Assembly: GCA_017547975.1 (NCBI GenBank)
Contig: JAFYNU010000083.1
Span: 1-8,161 of the forward strand
Length of the DNA stretch: 8,161 bases
Direction of reading: 5' to 3'
DNA from: Clostridia bacterium
Lineage (GTDB): Bacteria; Bacillota; Clostridia; Oscillospirales; QAMX01
This document shows positions 1 to 6,063 of the stretch, one piece after another (within the stretch, counting starts at the first letter, position 1; every line of letters starts with the position of its first letter). The notes below the pieces were generated by a model. The model ran no database searches and was not told the DNA's origin. It saw only the letters and a list, made by a program, of their open reading frames with translations. A program made the position numbers and the translations under genes.

Positions 1-1075
1 AGCGAATGGTATCCTTGCCCCGCACCAGAGGATTCCCGTTTTGGTACTCCAGGGCAAGCTCGCTGGTGCTGTAAGCCAGGTATACGTCCCCTAAAACATC
101 GGTGATGCACACGTTGACCATGCCATACTTTTGATGCAGGTCGGCCACGGGGGTCATTTCCTCGCCGTAAACCATCCGGATGGCGGTTCGGCCCTGTTGG
201 ATGGGGGGACGGCGACCGGTGTCTTCCCGGAGGTAGTTGTAGCACATCAGGATGCTTTCGCGGTAGGGAATCAGCCTGGGGCGGCACTGGATACTGCCCG
301 GGAAGAAACGGGGCTCCGACCAACTCCTGCCGCTATCCCCGGAGGTGACAAAGGCAATGGCATCGGTATCCTTATTGGTGCGGTAGATGGCATAGAAAAT
401 GCCGTTTTTGATCTTGTATTCAAATTCGTACTGGGCGGGATGGGGAAAAACTGCGAAAAATTCCACCGTGGCGCCCTGGTCGGCGGACCGGAACAGGATG
501 GGTTCGGAAAAATAATTCACACAGGCCCCGTAGGTCATCCCATCTTCCCCCGTGAAGTAGGCGCAATGGCCGATCTGCTCGGTTTTGACGTATTGGTGTT
601 GGTGGTACCCACGCTCTTCCAGGTAACCGAACTGCACCGAAAGGCAAAGGGGACAGGTTTCGCCCCAGGGGGTGCGAACCATGACGGTATCTTCCTCGCT
701 CAACTTCCCGGTCAAAAAGTCAAAATCCCGGTAGCACCAGGTGTGATCCCCTTCTGCGCGGCTGTTTTTCTCGTAAAACACCCGGACCCTGCCGTCACCA
801 AGCCCCAAAATGTTGGGGCAATATACGTCATCCCCCTCCCAAACGGTGACGAAGCGGATGTTGGTGGGTTGGGAGGCGGGAAAGTAGGATAGAGCGATTT
901 TCCCTCTGGACTCCCCGTAATTACCCTGAAAGCCCGGCATGTAGGCGCAGAACATGATGCCGTACCGGCTGTCAAACGCCAGGGAGGCACCGTCGGCACT
1001 GGTTTGGGTAAAACCGTCGTTGATCTGTACCGATGGCTCAGGGAAGCTTGTCAGTATGGTGTGATTGTTTCCCAT
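1..1075 (-). CDS. Sialidase-fold (Asp-box/BNR) protein, 3' end outside the window
   Basis: The frame stays open from an ATG at 1075 to the left edge (358 full codons plus one base), so the C-terminus is missing. One clear Asp box, S-x-D-x-G-x-x-W, lies at residues 245-252 (SGDSGRSW), and a degenerate copy lies at 197-204 (SADQGATV). This points to a six-bladed beta-propeller of the sialidase/neuraminidase superfamily. The N-terminus (MGNNHTILTSFPEPS) has no signal peptide or membrane helix, so a cytoplasmic protein is predicted. An AGGAG site sits 11 bases upstream of the ATG. The gene begins 6 bases after the stop of the transporter gene and is almost certainly the last visible member of that operon. 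Substrate is unknown. The fold call is fairly sure, but sialidase activity is not: the Asp box is structural and catalytic residues could not be assigned. A different glycosidase, or a non-catalytic propeller, is possible. Confidence 0.8.
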   Translation of the reverse strand, partial: MGNNHTILTSFPEPSVQINDGFTQTSADGASLAFDSRYGIMFCAYMPGFQGNYGESRGKIALSYFPASQPTNIRFVTVWEGDDVYCPNILGLGDGRVRVFYEKNSRAEGDHTWCYRDFDFLTGKLSEEDTVMVRTPWGETCPLCLSVQFGYLEERGYHQHQYVKTEQIGHCAYFTGEDGMTYGACVNYFSEPILFRSADQGATVEFFAVFPHPAQYEFEYKIKNGIFYAIYRTNKDTDAIAFVTSGDSGRSWSEPRFFPGSIQCRPRLIPYRESILMCYNYLREDTGRRPPIQQGRTAIRMVYGEEMTPVADLHQKYGMVNVCITDVLGDVYLAYSTSELALEYQNGNPLVRGKDTIR

Positions 1076-1081
1076 GAAGGG

Positions 1082-1948
1082 TCAGGCTCCTTTCGGTTTT
1101 TTCTCCCATTGGGAAAGCAGAATGGCGGCGAAGATCACCGCAAAGCCCACCAGCATGCGAAGGGTTACGGTTTCGTGGTAGATCAAAATGGAGAAAACGA
1201 CACCAAATACCGATTCCAGACTCAGGAGCATGCCGCCGATGGCGGGCGGGGCGTATTTCAATCCATAGCTTTGCAAAAACAGACAGAGGGCGGTGGCAAA
1301 GACCCCCATGAAGAGGATTCCCCCCAGGGCTTCCGGCGGGAAGACTGTGGGAAAGGAGCCCCCCACCAGGACGAAGAGCCAGGCAAAGGCGGTTACCACC
1401 CAAAGCTCGATGGTGGTCAGAAGCAGGACGTTGCGGTTTTTGCAGACGATGGCGGAGATTACCAGGTTGACGGAACAGGGTACGCCGCTGGCTACGGTGA
1501 GAAAATCCCCCAGGGACATCCCCCAGCCCCCGGAAAGGGATAGAATCCCCACCCCTCCGAGGCACAAAAAGACACAGAACAGGTGGCGGAGCTTGGGCCG
1601 CTCCCGGGTGACCAACCAATAGAGGAAGGGAACCATCACGCTGTAGGTGGTGCATAAGAAGGCACTTTTCCCCGGCGAGGTATCCATGGTCAGTCCCCAA
1701 ACCTGCAGAATATAGGAGGCGAACAGGGTGACTCCCATCCAAAAACCGTGGATCCAATAGGAACGGTCCAGAAGCTTCCGCTTGGGCCAGGCCGCTACCA
1801 GAAGCACCAGAGCGGCAATCAGAAAACGCAGGGCAATGATGAAGGAGGCGGAAAAGGTCTCCGAGGCCAGCTTGCCCAGGGTGAAGGTGCTTCCCCAAAG
1901 GGCGGCGGTGAAAAACAGTGCCAGTTTGGCTGTGGTGGATTTTTGCAT
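1082..1948 (-). CDS. EamA/DMT-superfamily transporter, ten predicted membrane helices
   Basis: This 288-residue protein has the internal duplication of the drug/metabolite transporter superfamily: two EamA repeats at about residues 7-138 and 147-280, each with about five hydrophobic helices. Typical signatures are the first helix (ALWGSTFTLGKLA), the LESVFG motif at 244-249 in the ninth helix region, and the conserved Glu of HET at 258-260 before the last helix. The C-terminus is short and basic (WEKKPKGA), which suits a cytoplasmic tail. Length is normal for the family. DMT proteins export or exchange small molecules such as amino acids, nucleotides or sugars; the substrate here cannot be told. 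It lies 25 bases after the winged-helix gene and 6 bases before the sialidase-like gene, in one operon. The only good ribosome site is GGAGG, 13 bases before the ATG, somewhat far. No in-frame upstream start exists. Confidence 0.92.
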   Translation of the reverse strand: MQKSTTAKLALFFTAALWGSTFTLGKLASETFSASFIIALRFLIAALVLLVAAWPKRKLLDRSYWIHGFWMGVTLFASYILQVWGLTMDTSPGKSAFLCTTYSVMVPFLYWLVTRERPKLRHLFCVFLCLGGVGILSLSGGWGMSLGDFLTVASGVPCSVNLVISAIVCKNRNVLLLTTIELWVVTAFAWLFVLVGGSFPTVFPPEALGGILFMGVFATALCLFLQSYGLKYAPPAIGGMLLSLESVFGVVFSILIYHETVTLRMLVGFAVIFAAILLSQWEKKPKGA

Positions 1949-1973
1949 ATCGGGGTCATTTCCTCCGGGGGGA

Positions 1974-2189
1974 TTACAATTCTTTCAAAAAATCTTCCCG
2001 GCCTTTCTGCAGAGCCATTTGTTTTTTCAAAAGTGTCAGGGTACGGGTGACGCGGGAAACCGAAAGCCCCGTCGATTCGGCAAGCTCTTCGGCGGTAAGC
2101 CACCGGTCTGCCTTTTGCAGCAGGGTAAGGACCTTTTCGTCCTCCTCTTTGATCCAGGTCGCACAGGGAATTTTGAAATCCATATCCAT
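1974..2189 (-). CDS. Small winged-helix DNA-binding regulator (71 aa)
   Basis: This short protein is essentially one winged-helix domain. A helix (WIKEEDEKVLTLLQKAD, about 12-28) is followed by the helix-turn-helix LTAEELAESTGLSVSRVTRT (31-50) and a further helix and basic end. The pattern resembles the DNA-binding part of MarR-, IclR- or Rrf2-like regulators, but with no effector or dimerisation domain. The exact family is not recognised. The ATG at 2189 was chosen because it has an AAGGA site five bases upstream and overlaps the stop of the preceding gene (TAATG). The same frame is open up to another ATG at 2225, but that would add residues encoded inside the preceding gene and lacks a comparable ribosome site. 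It probably regulates its own operon. Tight coupling to a DMP19-family gene suggests the two products act together (inference). Confidence 0.82.
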   Translation of the reverse strand: MDMDFKIPCATWIKEEDEKVLTLLQKADRWLTAEELAESTGLSVSRVTRTLTLLKKQMALQKGREDFLKEL

Positions 2190-2626
2190 TACCGTCCTTG
2201 GTGTGATTGATGATTGGTGAGGCATTCAATTTCCACTTTTGCGGCGTATGCTTCCAGAATGCCATCCATTTCTGCATGGCTATCATAAAAAATGTCGTCG
2301 CATCGGGAAAGGATCTCTTTAGCCTTTTCGTCCTCTTCCTTTTCTTGCAAGATCCGGAAAGCCTTGTATGCCGTTTCCAAGTTGCATTTCAGCTTTTCCG
2401 GCAGGATTGTTTTCAATACGGCCATTTCCTGCGTCAGGATGCCACTGTTTTCCAAATTCCAGAAGTATTGGTCGTGGCCTCCGTTATTGACCTCGGACTG
2501 ATAGGTCATCAGCTCCGCATAGGGAGATTCTGCTTTTTGTGCCGTCCAAAGATCCCACATTTTGTCCCTTTTTTTCTGTTCTTCGGTTAGTTTTTGTTTT
2601 TTTCTGAATAAATCAAAAAGTCCCAC
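2189..2626 (-). CDS. DUF4375 / DMP19-family protein, GTG start
   Basis: This 145-residue soluble protein carries the hallmark E-x-N-N-G-G-x-x-Q-Y-F-x-N at residues 45-57, typical of the DUF4375 (DMP19-like) family. That motif sits in an alpha-helical domain of about 100 residues, preceded by a basic, charged leader (FRKKQKLTEEQKKRDK). In Neisseria the founding member DMP19 is an acidic DNA mimic that binds a transcription factor and keeps it off DNA. Most other members have no assigned role. By my count this protein has 27 Asp/Glu against 20 Lys/Arg, so it is only moderately acidic overall. The start is GTG, with a G-rich site (AAGGGGGG) seven bases upstream; a second in-frame GTG two codons earlier is too close to that site. 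It is first in the operon and overlaps the winged-helix gene by one base. Family assignment is good; a DNA-mimic role is only an inference. Confidence 0.8.
   Translation of the reverse strand: MGLFDLFRKKQKLTEEQKKRDKMWDLWTAQKAESPYAELMTYQSEVNNGGHDQYFWNLENSGILTQEMAVLKTILPEKLKCNLETAYKAFRILQEKEEDEKAKEILSRCDDIFYDSHAEMDGILEAYAAKVEIECLTNHQSHQGR
2195..2199 (-). promoter_or_regulatory. Ribosome binding site that fixes the winged-helix start
   Basis: AAGGA lies five bases before the ATG at 2189 and inside the last codons of the DUF4375 gene. It favours the 71-residue product over the 83-residue one that would start at 2225. Together with the TAATG stop/start overlap it implies translational coupling. 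Confidence 0.7.
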
Positions 2627-2633
2627 ACGGTCA

Positions 2634-2641
2634 CCCCCCTT
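2634..2641 (-). promoter_or_regulatory. G-rich ribosome binding site for the GTG-started gene
   Basis: AAGGGGGG is placed seven bases before the GTG at 2626. It decides between that GTG and another in-frame GTG at 2632, which would overlap the site. Confidence 0.6.
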
Positions 2642-2664
2642 ATCTTGACGATTGTATAAACTCT

Positions 2665-2693
2665 ATTATACCACATAAAATGCAAAACCGACA
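2665..2693 (-). promoter_or_regulatory. Extended -10 promoter of the four-gene operon
   Basis: Reading the minus strand, a perfect TATAAT (2670-2665) is preceded by TGG, forming an extended -10 element. The best -35 at 17 bases spacing is TGTCGG (2693-2688), a weak match to TTGACA, as expected when an extended -10 compensates. Transcription would begin near 2658, giving a leader of about 30 bases before the GTG at 2626. The -35 bases also form one arm of the terminator of the preceding gene. Confidence 0.75.
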
Positions 2694-2715
2694 GGGGGAT
2701 TTCGCCCCTGCCGGT
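2684..2715 (-). terminator. Hairpin terminator of the five-Asp-box sialidase-like gene
   Basis: Bases 2687-2697 pair with 2705-2715 in an 11-bp stem with one A-C mismatch and a seven-base loop. On the minus strand it is followed by TTTTGC, a short T tract; on the plus strand it is followed by ATTTTTT. It begins 15 bases after the stop codon at 2731. Termination in the minus direction fits the gene layout. Confidence 0.7.
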
Positions 2716-2730
2716 ATTTTTTCGGAAGGT

Positions 2731-3861
2731 TTATTTTTCTGCCAACCGCCATTTGGTGCAGAGCATGGAACACTTCTTGTCGTCCTCATATTTTTGGTAA
2801 TACACCGTCATCAGGCTTCCGTCCCCCAATTCCACCGTGGAGGGGTAGCCCAGGTCCCAGTCGTATTCGTCCTTCGGGTTGTGAAGAACGTATTCCTCCT
2901 CCCAGGTTTTGCCAAGGTCGTAACTGACCATGGCCCGCTCGCCGCCGGGGAATTCCCGCCGACCGTAGGAGCAGATCAGGGCACCCGAGGAGTGGAGCAT
3001 CAAGTGGGGCGGGGATCCGCTGACCCCGGTGGGGTAGACCTCTCCCCAGCTCTTTCCGCCGTCCTCCGACAGGCAAAGCCCAATGGTAAAGGGATTTGCT
3101 CCCTCAATGCGGAAGGCGCCCAAAAGTCTGCCGTCGGGAAGCTCCAATACGTGGGGCTCGTCCAGGTTTTCGCCCGCCCCGAGCCAGGCGGGGGATTGAA
3201 TTCGGGATTCCAGGGTCCAGGTGTAGCCGCCGTCCCGGCTTCGGTAAAGGGATGCCTTTTCGTTGCCGCCGGTGAGGGTGCGGAAATGCACCCGATCGGC
3301 CTCGTAGGTTTCGATTCCAAGGTAGATCAGCGAACCGTCCCGGCAAAGGGTCGGTCCGTGGGGGGCGGTAACCGGGATCATGATGGTGTCGCTCCAGGTC
3401 ATGCCGTAGTCCTCCGATACCCGCAGGTAGGATCCGGCCAGCTGTTCCTCCTCCGGCAGGGCGGGATAGTCATCCAGGGCGCCGGCCACCAGATGGGCTG
3501 CCTCCGCTCCGGCCCCATGTACAATGCTGTCACGGTAGCGGTTTCGGTAATTGTGGGTGGAGTGGGTAAACCAGGTCACCAGCATTTTCCCATGCCCCAG
3601 GTAGAGAATACCCGCATCCCGGTCGTCCAGATAGGTGTCGTTGATCACGATGGGGGGCGACCAGGTCTTGCCCTCGTTTTTGCTGATATACATACAGGTT
3701 TTGCCAAAGGGGCATATATGGCTCACGCGGAATCCTGACGCCACGGCGTAAAGGGTGCCCTCTTCGTCCCGGGCAACGGTCCCCCAGCCTTGGTAGCTGA
3801 AAACCGAACCTGTGGCCCGGTGCACGATGCCATGCTCTGTCTTGGGATATAACGTCTTCAT
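2731..3861 (-). CDS. Sialidase/neuraminidase-like protein with five Asp boxes
   Basis: This 376-residue protein has five evenly spread Asp boxes: SKNEGKTW (60-67), SEDYGMTW (149-156), SRDGGYTW (208-215), SEDGGKSW (265-272) and SYDLGKTW (313-320). This is the classic mark of a six-bladed sialidase propeller. GFRVSH at 43-48 resembles the FRIP region holding the first carboxylate-binding arginine of GH33 enzymes, and the LDDRD stretch at 79-83 could supply the acid residue. The near-C-terminal GYPSTVELGDGSLMTVYY is typical of sialidase-family proteins. The length fits a single catalytic domain. There is no signal peptide or anchor, so a cytoplasmic enzyme acting on imported glycans is expected. 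An AAGGAG site lies eight bases before the ATG. The gene stands alone, with its own promoter and terminator. The fold is near certain; substrate and activity are not proven. Confidence 0.88.
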   Translation of the reverse strand: MKTLYPKTEHGIVHRATGSVFSYQGWGTVARDEEGTLYAVASGFRVSHICPFGKTCMYISKNEGKTWSPPIVINDTYLDDRDAGILYLGHGKMLVTWFTHSTHNYRNRYRDSIVHGAGAEAAHLVAGALDDYPALPEEEQLAGSYLRVSEDYGMTWSDTIMIPVTAPHGPTLCRDGSLIYLGIETYEADRVHFRTLTGGNEKASLYRSRDGGYTWTLESRIQSPAWLGAGENLDEPHVLELPDGRLLGAFRIEGANPFTIGLCLSEDGGKSWGEVYPTGVSGSPPHLMLHSSGALICSYGRREFPGGERAMVSYDLGKTWEEEYVLHNPKDEYDWDLGYPSTVELGDGSLMTVYYQKYEDDKKCSMLCTKWRLAEK

Positions 3862-3904
3862 ATTGCTTTCTCCTTCCGGTGGTTTCTTTGAGGGTTATGG
3901 CTTC

Positions 3905-3934
3905 ATTATACCATGTTCCGCCGTAAAATGACAA
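3905..3934 (-). promoter_or_regulatory. Promoter of the five-Asp-box sialidase-like gene
   Basis: On the minus strand TTGTCA (3934-3929) and a perfect TATAAT (3910-3905) are separated by 18 bases, and TGG precedes the -10 (extended -10). The start would fall near 3898, about 37 bases before the ATG. A perfect GGAATTCC palindrome (3937-3944) sits just upstream of the -35, but it is short and may be chance. Confidence 0.8.
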
Positions 3935-3992
3935 TGGGAATTCCATCTTCCCCGTCAATACACTCTGTTTTTTACCGTCCTGAAATTGAGGA

Positions 3993-4021
3993 TTGACATC
4001 AAAAGGCATTTCTTTTATACT
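3993..4021 (+). promoter_or_regulatory. Strong sigma-A-type promoter of the TIR operon
   Basis: A perfect -35 TTGACA (3993-3998) is followed after exactly 17 bases by TATACT (4016-4021). Transcription would start near 4028, leaving a short leader of about 20 bases with a G-rich ribosome site (AAAAGGGGGG) before the ATG at 4050. It lies back to back with the promoter of the divergent sialidase-like gene, with about 60 bases between the two -35 boxes. No clear operator was recognised between them. Confidence 0.82.
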
Positions 4022-4049
4022 GTAATCAACGGGAAAAGGGGGGAATCAA

Positions 4050-5018
4050 ATGGGATACGCGTTTATCAGCTACAGTGCCAGACAACGGCCCGACGCAGAC
4101 AGACTGCGCCTTTTACTGCAAAACAACAAAATTGATACCTGGATGGCTCCCTACGACATTCCGGAAGGAACCGACTACAGCGATGTGGTAAACGACGTCA
4201 TTCGGGATGCGGCCTGTGTGGTGTTGCTCCTGACAAAAGACACACAAAGTTCGGTTTACGTGGATAAGGAGATCGAGCGGGCACTCCATTACGGAAAGAC
4301 TATTGCCCCCATCCAGCTGGGACAGGTGGAATTGAATGACAGCTTCGCCTTTTACCTTTGCAACCAACAGATTGCCACGGTGCCTGCCCTGGACGAATCG
4401 ATACCCAAAATACAGGCGTTGCTTCGGCATTTATCCTATCTTTGCAATGATCAACTGCCAACCGGGGATTCGTCGGCGGATGCGGCCCGGGATAAGCGGG
4501 TAAGAAGGAAAAAAGCCGCCCGAGTGTTTTGCTGGGGTGGGGTCGTCTTTTGGCTGATTTCCCTTTTCTTCGGCTACCAATACGTCAACATGACATCCCG
4601 GGTCTCATTTGATGTGCTCTATGATCCGGCAAAGCTTCCCTCCCTCGCAGACATCGTGGGAACCTATGGCATCTTCTTTTTGGCGGTGGTTGCGGCTCTT
4701 TTGGCATTTCTCTATGGCGTCGGCCTCAAAAATCCGGGCAGGAAGACCTGGCATCCCATTCGGGTGTTCCCCGGCCGCCTGGTCCTCCCGTTTTTTTCGG
4801 CACTTTGCGGTTCCGGATTCCTTTTGTTTGTTTTTTTGGAGAATTCGGTTTCAACCATCGTCGGCATACTGGAACGGGATTCCTACTCCACCGCCGGCTA
4901 CCTCCTGCCCCCGTGGCTTGCTCCCGCCAAGTGGGTGTTGGGGGCGGTCTGCCTTGTTGCCGCCGTGATCTCTGCCGCGACGGCCATTTTACGAAACCAT
5001 CGAAAAGGGGGGGAGTGA
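4050..5018 (+). CDS. Membrane-anchored TIR-domain protein, first of a tandem pair
   Basis: Residues 2-125 form a bacterial TIR domain of the TIR_2 type: first strand YAFISYS, a BB-loop-like segment WMAPYDIPEG (31-40), hydrophobic strand CVVLLLT, then S-x-Y-x-x-x-E-I with Glu74 at the place of the catalytic glutamate of NAD-cleaving TIRs, and the IAPIQL strand. A basic stretch (about 148-157) precedes four hydrophobic segments at about 157-179, 205-226, 243-265 and 291-313. The positive-inside rule puts the TIR domain and the short basic C-terminus in the cytoplasm. Bacterial TIR domains often cleave NAD+ or make signalling nucleotides, frequently in anti-phage defence. Here that is inferred from the retained Glu only. 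The strong promoter upstream and a three-base gap to the next gene define a two-gene operon. No known named system was recognised. Confidence 0.9.
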   Translation: MGYAFISYSARQRPDADRLRLLLQNNKIDTWMAPYDIPEGTDYSDVVNDVIRDAACVVLLLTKDTQSSVYVDKEIERALHYGKTIAPIQLGQVELNDSFAFYLCNQQIATVPALDESIPKIQALLRHLSYLCNDQLPTGDSSADAARDKRVRRKKAARVFCWGGVVFWLISLFFGYQYVNMTSRVSFDVLYDPAKLPSLADIVGTYGIFFLAVVAALLAFLYGVGLKNPGRKTWHPIRVFPGRLVLPFFSALCGSGFLLFVFLENSVSTIVGILERDSYSTAGYLLPPWLAPAKWVLGAVCLVAAVISAATAILRNHRKGGE

Positions 5019-5021
5019 GTA

Positions 5022-5972
5022 ATGGGATACGCCTTTATCAGCTACAGCTCCCAGGAACAGCGACAACTCAAAAAGGTACAGGAATTTTTGAAAACCAACG
5101 GTATTGCCTTTTGGTCCGCCCCGGATGACATTCCCATTGGTTCCAAATACAGCGAGGTCATCACCCGTGCCATTTCCAATGCCTCCTGCGTGCTCTTCCT
5201 GCTGTCCGACCGCTCCCAAAATTCCACCTATTGCAAGCTGGAGATCGCTCTGGCTCTAAAGCAGGAAAAGCCCGTGATTCCCGTCCAGCTGGAGGACGTG
5301 ATCTTAAACGACGAATTTGCCCTTTACCTGGGCGAAAGCGAGCTTTTTCCCATTCCCAGAGCCATCGCCACACCCAAGACCAACCGACTGCGAAATCAGC
5401 TTTTGCTTCTTTGCTCCGATCCGGAGGAAGCCCCCAGGGAGCCTCCCGACCCTTCCTACAGGATCGGTTGGTTTCGAAAGGGTACCTGGCTGCAGCTTTT
5501 CGGCTGGATCTGGATGGTGGGTGGTATCGTACCCTTTTTTGCCCTTGCGGATATCCTCTTTCCGATTCCCAATGCCCATCATGGGGCAGCTGACTCCGGA
5601 TTGAATTGGTACAACACCCCCGTGATCGCCCAGATGACCCTCAAAAGTAATCTGTTGGTGACGGCGCTGGAGCTTTTGGGGTTGCTTACGGTATGCTATG
5701 GCTTTTCCCTGAACCGCAAACGCTTGGGCGGAAGGCGACTCCTCTTCAAGCAATTTTCTTTGTGCCAGGTGCTTCTGATCATCGCCTGGGTGGGATTCGG
5801 CGCGAATTTCCTGCTCTTGGCCAATGAACTGGATGACTATTATTCCCCTTTCTGGATCGAATGCAGTAACTATGTTCTGGGGGGCTCTCTGATCCTGTTC
5901 CTGGTGACCTTTGTGATTTGGCTGCTTGGCAGGGTCCGTTGGCTGTACCGCAAACACAAAACGAAGAAATAA
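5022..5972 (+). CDS. Membrane-anchored TIR-domain protein, second of a tandem pair
   Basis: This 316-residue paralogue of the upstream gene has the same layout. The TIR domain at about 2-115 shows YAFISYS, WSAPDDIPIG (31-40) and S-T-Y-C-x-x-E-I with Glu74 at exactly the same position. The two TIR domains align without gaps, about 45 identities in the first 100 residues by eye. It is followed by about four hydrophobic segments near 154-180, 208-230, 244-268 and 283-303, and a basic tail (RWLYRKHKTKK). The membrane halves show no obvious similarity to those of the first protein, apart from being hydrophobic. The start lies three bases after the upstream stop, with its G-rich ribosome site inside the end of the first gene, so equal co-expression is likely. 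The stop codon is inside the left arm of the large terminator-like inverted repeat. Exact function is unknown. Confidence 0.9.
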   Translation: MGYAFISYSSQEQRQLKKVQEFLKTNGIAFWSAPDDIPIGSKYSEVITRAISNASCVLFLLSDRSQNSTYCKLEIALALKQEKPVIPVQLEDVILNDEFALYLGESELFPIPRAIATPKTNRLRNQLLLLCSDPEEAPREPPDPSYRIGWFRKGTWLQLFGWIWMVGGIVPFFALADILFPIPNAHHGAADSGLNWYNTPVIAQMTLKSNLLVTALELLGLLTVCYGFSLNRKRLGGRRLLFKQFSLCQVLLIIAWVGFGANFLLLANELDDYYSPFWIECSNYVLGGSLILFLVTFVIWLLGRVRWLYRKHKTKK

Positions 5973-6019
5973 CGAAATGGCAGAGGGAGCGCTCTCTCTG
6001 CCATTTCGTTATTCGTTTT
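5958..6019. terminator. Very long hairpin, probable bidirectional terminator
   Basis: Bases 5968-5985 are the exact reverse complement of 5996-6013 (18 bp). Inward there is one G-T pair and then GAGCGCTC, itself a palindrome, so 5968-6013 is a nearly loopless 46-base inverted repeat. Outside it AAAACGA (5958-5964) can pair with TCGTTTT (6013-6019) after a small bulge. The stop codon of the second TIR gene (5970-5972) is inside the left arm. It lies between convergent genes and is followed by T-rich sequence on both strands, which suits termination both ways. A repeat-family (REP/MITE-like) origin is possible. Confidence 0.75.
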
Positions 6020-6063
6020 ATCATAGAATGGTATCCGGCACTCGCTCCACAAATCCCCGGGGA

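Noticed and set aside
131..892. Long plus-strand open frame (253 codons)
   Set aside because: It lies antisense to the sialidase-like gene, whose frame shows an Asp box, a good ribosome site and operon spacing. The plus-strand peptide is Gly/Pro-rich with no recognisable domain, a common shadow in G+C-rich coding DNA.
1038..1898. Minus-strand open frame of 286 codons overlapping the transporter
   Set aside because: The overlapping frame at 1082-1948 gives a clear ten-helix EamA protein. This frame gives an Arg/His/Pro-rich product and would run into the next gene.
2680..3738. Plus-strand open frame of 352 codons opposite the five-Asp-box gene
   Set aside because: The minus strand encodes five Asp boxes at regular spacing with promoter, ribosome site and terminator. 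The plus-strand frame begins inside a terminator hairpin and has no domain.
3937..3944. GGAATTCC palindrome as an operator between the divergent promoters
   Set aside because: Eight bases are too short to separate from chance, and no second copy or known regulator fits.
3530..4009. Minus-strand frame that could add a different N-terminus to the sialidase-like gene
   Set aside because: It is in another frame, crosses the promoter at 3905-3934 and turns into a shadow peptide within the real gene.
5304..5957. Minus-strand open frame of 217 codons within the second TIR gene
   Set aside because: It is antisense to a protein with clear TIR motifs and membrane helices, and lacks a ribosome site and domain.
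4050..5972. Assignment of the TIR pair to Thoeris
   Set aside because: Thoeris needs a ThsA effector (SIR2-type or membrane NAD-binding protein with a SLOG domain). Neither protein shows one, and none is in the window.
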